This document shows, in pieces, positions 62,329 to 64,000 of a stretch of 64,000 nt of DNA. A model generated the notes under the pieces. It had not been told where the DNA came from. It searched no databases and saw nothing but the letters and a program-made list of their open reading frames with translations. The translations under genes were made by a program, and so were the position numbers. Each line of letters opens with the position of its first letter. Within the stretch, counting starts at the first letter, position 1. The DNA comes from Gammaproteobacteria bacterium 45_16_T64 (GTDB lineage: Bacteria; Pseudomonadota; Gammaproteobacteria; Pseudomonadales; Ketobacteraceae): NCBI GenBank assembly GCA_002162955.1, contig MABD01000041.1, positions 1-64,000 on the forward strand, written 5' to 3'.

Positions 62329-63987
62329 CTAAAACTCTCGGTGAAAGCCAATTTCTAACATGATAATCGTAGTACTAGCATCAATATCCTGACCTGGGTA
62401 TGGATTGTAAATCAGCTTAGTCGGGTCTTCACTGTTACCAAAATCACTGGTATTTCCCGGCATACTTACCTGGCTTTCAAAATATGACATACCCACTTCA
62501 TACAGGGTGCCGGTCACTGTTTCATAGCCAAAACCAATACCGTATAGGGTGCTATCACCTAAAGGTAAGAAAGGACTCATCGAGACCTCAGGAATTGATG
62601 ACGGTCGATCTTCTACGCCCATTCGAAGTACCAGTTGATCGTTATATTGGTACTCAATACCGTAAGCAAAATTCCAAGTATCCTCCATGCCTAAAGGCAA
62701 TACCAAGCTCACACCCTCTTTAGTATCCGTCTCACCAAAGCTTGCTATCGCCATAAGGTCCGTGACTTCTGACAGTTTTACCGATAATTCATCCCATTTT
62801 GACCAGCCGGTAAACTTGTAATCAATATTCACCCGAAGGCTCGGCAATAACTGTAAGCTCACACCAAACGACATATGCTCTGGCATGGTGAGCTCAAGAT
62901 CCGCATCACCTTCAACATACTTTTCGCCTTCAATTCCCACGACGTCCAAGGCCACCGATGTCAGACCGCCCTCACGTAACGGCGCAATAAATTGCACCCA
63001 TGCATCGCTATTTTCCCAACTAAACTCACCTTCCATATGCATATCAATTGGCGATTGGTATACCATTCCGAGGCTCAACCACGGGGTAACTTCCCACAAC
63101 AATCCAAAGTTATAACCGAACGCCAATGCTTGCTCTACCGAGAAATTCAATTCTCCTAGCTGATCATACAACGGCAGGTCTTCACATATATTTATCAATG
63201 GTGTTTCGATGCCACAGTTGGTCAATTGTAAGGTTGGGATAACTAAGTGCGCCAAATGCGGCACCCGCAACGGCAGGTCTAATCCGACGCCACCGTAATT
63301 AAACGTTAATGTAGCCCCTACCGATAAGGTATCTGTCACCTCGATTGCAACAGTCGGCGAAAAGTACGTTAACACCATGGTCGAAAAACGCTGACCAATA
63401 AACCGACCAGGATCATCATCCGCTCGGTAAAACCCCGCGGCCATGGGTGTATAGACATTGGTACCAAAGGTGATATTACCCCCCGGAGGCTGGTAAGAGG
63501 TACCACCCACAATCGATAACGGAACCGCTAAATCCATCATCCCTGATCCTGGGATAATCATCGACACACCTTCCGTTGAACTCGATTGCATATAGGCTTC
63601 GTCCTCAAAAAAGCCCTCTGGATATTCCGCACCAAGATCACTTCCTATCTGAACGGCTTGGTCCAACAATGCCTGTCGCGTTTCAGTGCGTTTGCCAAAA
63701 TCCAGTCCTATATCAAAATTCCCATAGATAAATTTGATCGCCTGCTGTCGACCCTCAACACGACTTAATCCGGCAGGGTTAAAGTGAATAGAATCAATTC
63801 CCGGTGGGTCTGCCGTGACAGCATTCGCCAGCGACAACGCACGCGGACTGCCAATAGCAATATTTTCGGTGAGAACAGCCCAGCCATTGCTCGCGCTTAG
63901 GGCACCGACTATCGCTATACATATACGTAACAATCTATACTTTGCAGTGTTTCGTCGTTCGATGGCATGCATACATTTACCGTTCAT
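62329..63987 (-). CDS. OmpP1/FadL-family outer-membrane transport protein
   Basis: A 552-residue outer-membrane barrel of the FadL/TodX type for uptake of hydrophobic compounds. A signal peptide ends near NGWA; the mature start NIAIGSPRALSLANAVTADPPGIDSIHFNPAGLSRVEG matches the family hatch region (N-x-A-N-P-A-G-L). The last residue is Phe (IMLEIGFHREF), as needed for barrel assembly. It is longer than E. coli FadL (about 446), so carries extra loops. It converges with the P450 gene, 12 bp apart. The ATG at 63972 is another possible start. Confidence 0.88.
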   Translation of the reverse strand: MNGKCMHAIERRNTAKYRLLRICIAIVGALSASNGWAVLTENIAIGSPRALSLANAVTADPPGIDSIHFNPAGLSRVEGRQQAIKFIYGNFDIGLDFGKRTETRQALLDQAVQIGSDLGAEYPEGFFEDEAYMQSSSTEGVSMIIPGSGMMDLAVPLSIVGGTSYQPPGGNITFGTNVYTPMAAGFYRADDDPGRFIGQRFSTMVLTYFSPTVAIEVTDTLSVGATLTFNYGGVGLDLPLRVPHLAHLVIPTLQLTNCGIETPLINICEDLPLYDQLGELNFSVEQALAFGYNFGLLWEVTPWLSLGMVYQSPIDMHMEGEFSWENSDAWVQFIAPLREGGLTSVALDVVGIEGEKYVEGDADLELTMPEHMSFGVSLQLLPSLRVNIDYKFTGWSKWDELSVKLSEVTDLMAIASFGETDTKEGVSLVLPLGMEDTWNFAYGIEYQYNDQLVLRMGVEDRPSSIPEVSMSPFLPLGDSTLYGIGFGYETVTGTLYEVGMSYFESQVSMPGNTSDFGNSEDPTKLIYNPYPGQDIDASTTIIMLEIGFHREF

Positions 63988-64000
63988 TGGTTATTATTAT

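Overview
The window reads as chromosomal DNA of a Gram-negative, probably marine gammaproteobacterium with a lipid-centred metabolism. This rests on gene content: a wax ester synthase, a FadL-type outer-membrane channel, acyl-CoA dehydrogenases, a FadB-like enzyme, an acyl-CoA ligase, crotonases, two flavin (Baeyer-Villiger type) monooxygenases, OraC/AraC- and TetR-type regulators, PEP-CTERM proteins, lipoproteins and TorF/FadL porins. Base composition is moderate and coding density high. No rRNA, tRNA, CRISPR array, transposase or phage gene was seen. The species cannot be named from this sequence alone.

Layout. 0.2-10.8 kb: a CFI-box protein, a sterol-desaturase-like membrane enzyme, a TrmK-like methyltransferase, WS/DGAT, a cysteine-free sirtuin, a PP2C phosphatase/kinase fusion, a crotonase with an AraC regulator, and a large lipoprotein hydrolase. 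10.8-17.8 kb: a small DUF2986 gene, an SDR-hydrolase pair, a monooxygenase-HMG-CoA reductase pair, and a TlpA-DUF4266-DUF3570 operon. 18.1-21.8 kb: a PEP-CTERM protein behind a sigma-54-like promoter, then a minus-strand run of small orphan genes that includes a broken SMI1/KNR4 gene. 21.9-26.5 kb: a VOC protein and a TetR-controlled monooxygenase-SDR-esterase operon, a logical alcohol-to-ketone-to-ester-to-acid route. 26.5-31.4 kb: RluA-type pseudouridine synthase, HD phosphohydrolase, LysE exporter and a second patch of small orphan genes and gene remnants. 31.8-45.9 kb: a fatty-acid/beta-oxidation region (two acyl-CoA dehydrogenases, acyl-CoA ligase, FadB-like protein, SDR, HSL-type esterase, a TetR and two AraC regulators), interrupted by a second PEP-CTERM gene with its own sigma-54-like promoter. 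45.9-46.7 kb: a two-gene cassette resembling a Tse2-like toxin with a small acidic partner.

47-64 kb holds the most unusual material. First, a 1772-residue hybrid sensor kinase has at least five CHASE3-type modules and a Thr-Gly microsatellite linker. Second, a tightly overlapping operon encodes an ECF sigma factor, an anti-sigma factor whose outer domain looks like a subtilisin propeptide/I9 inhibitor, a subtilase lipoprotein and a TorF-type porin; this suggests a protease-gated sigma circuit. Third, a small biosynthetic-looking operon contains a START/SRPBCC protein, a KAS III-like enzyme with His replaced by Asn, a previously easy-to-miss 58-residue peptide with a consensus ribosome site and a 4-base overlap with the next gene, an acetolactate-synthase-like ThDP enzyme and a cytochrome P450. 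A FadL-family channel lies convergent at the end. The peptide and the sigma circuit are the two best candidates for undescribed biology.
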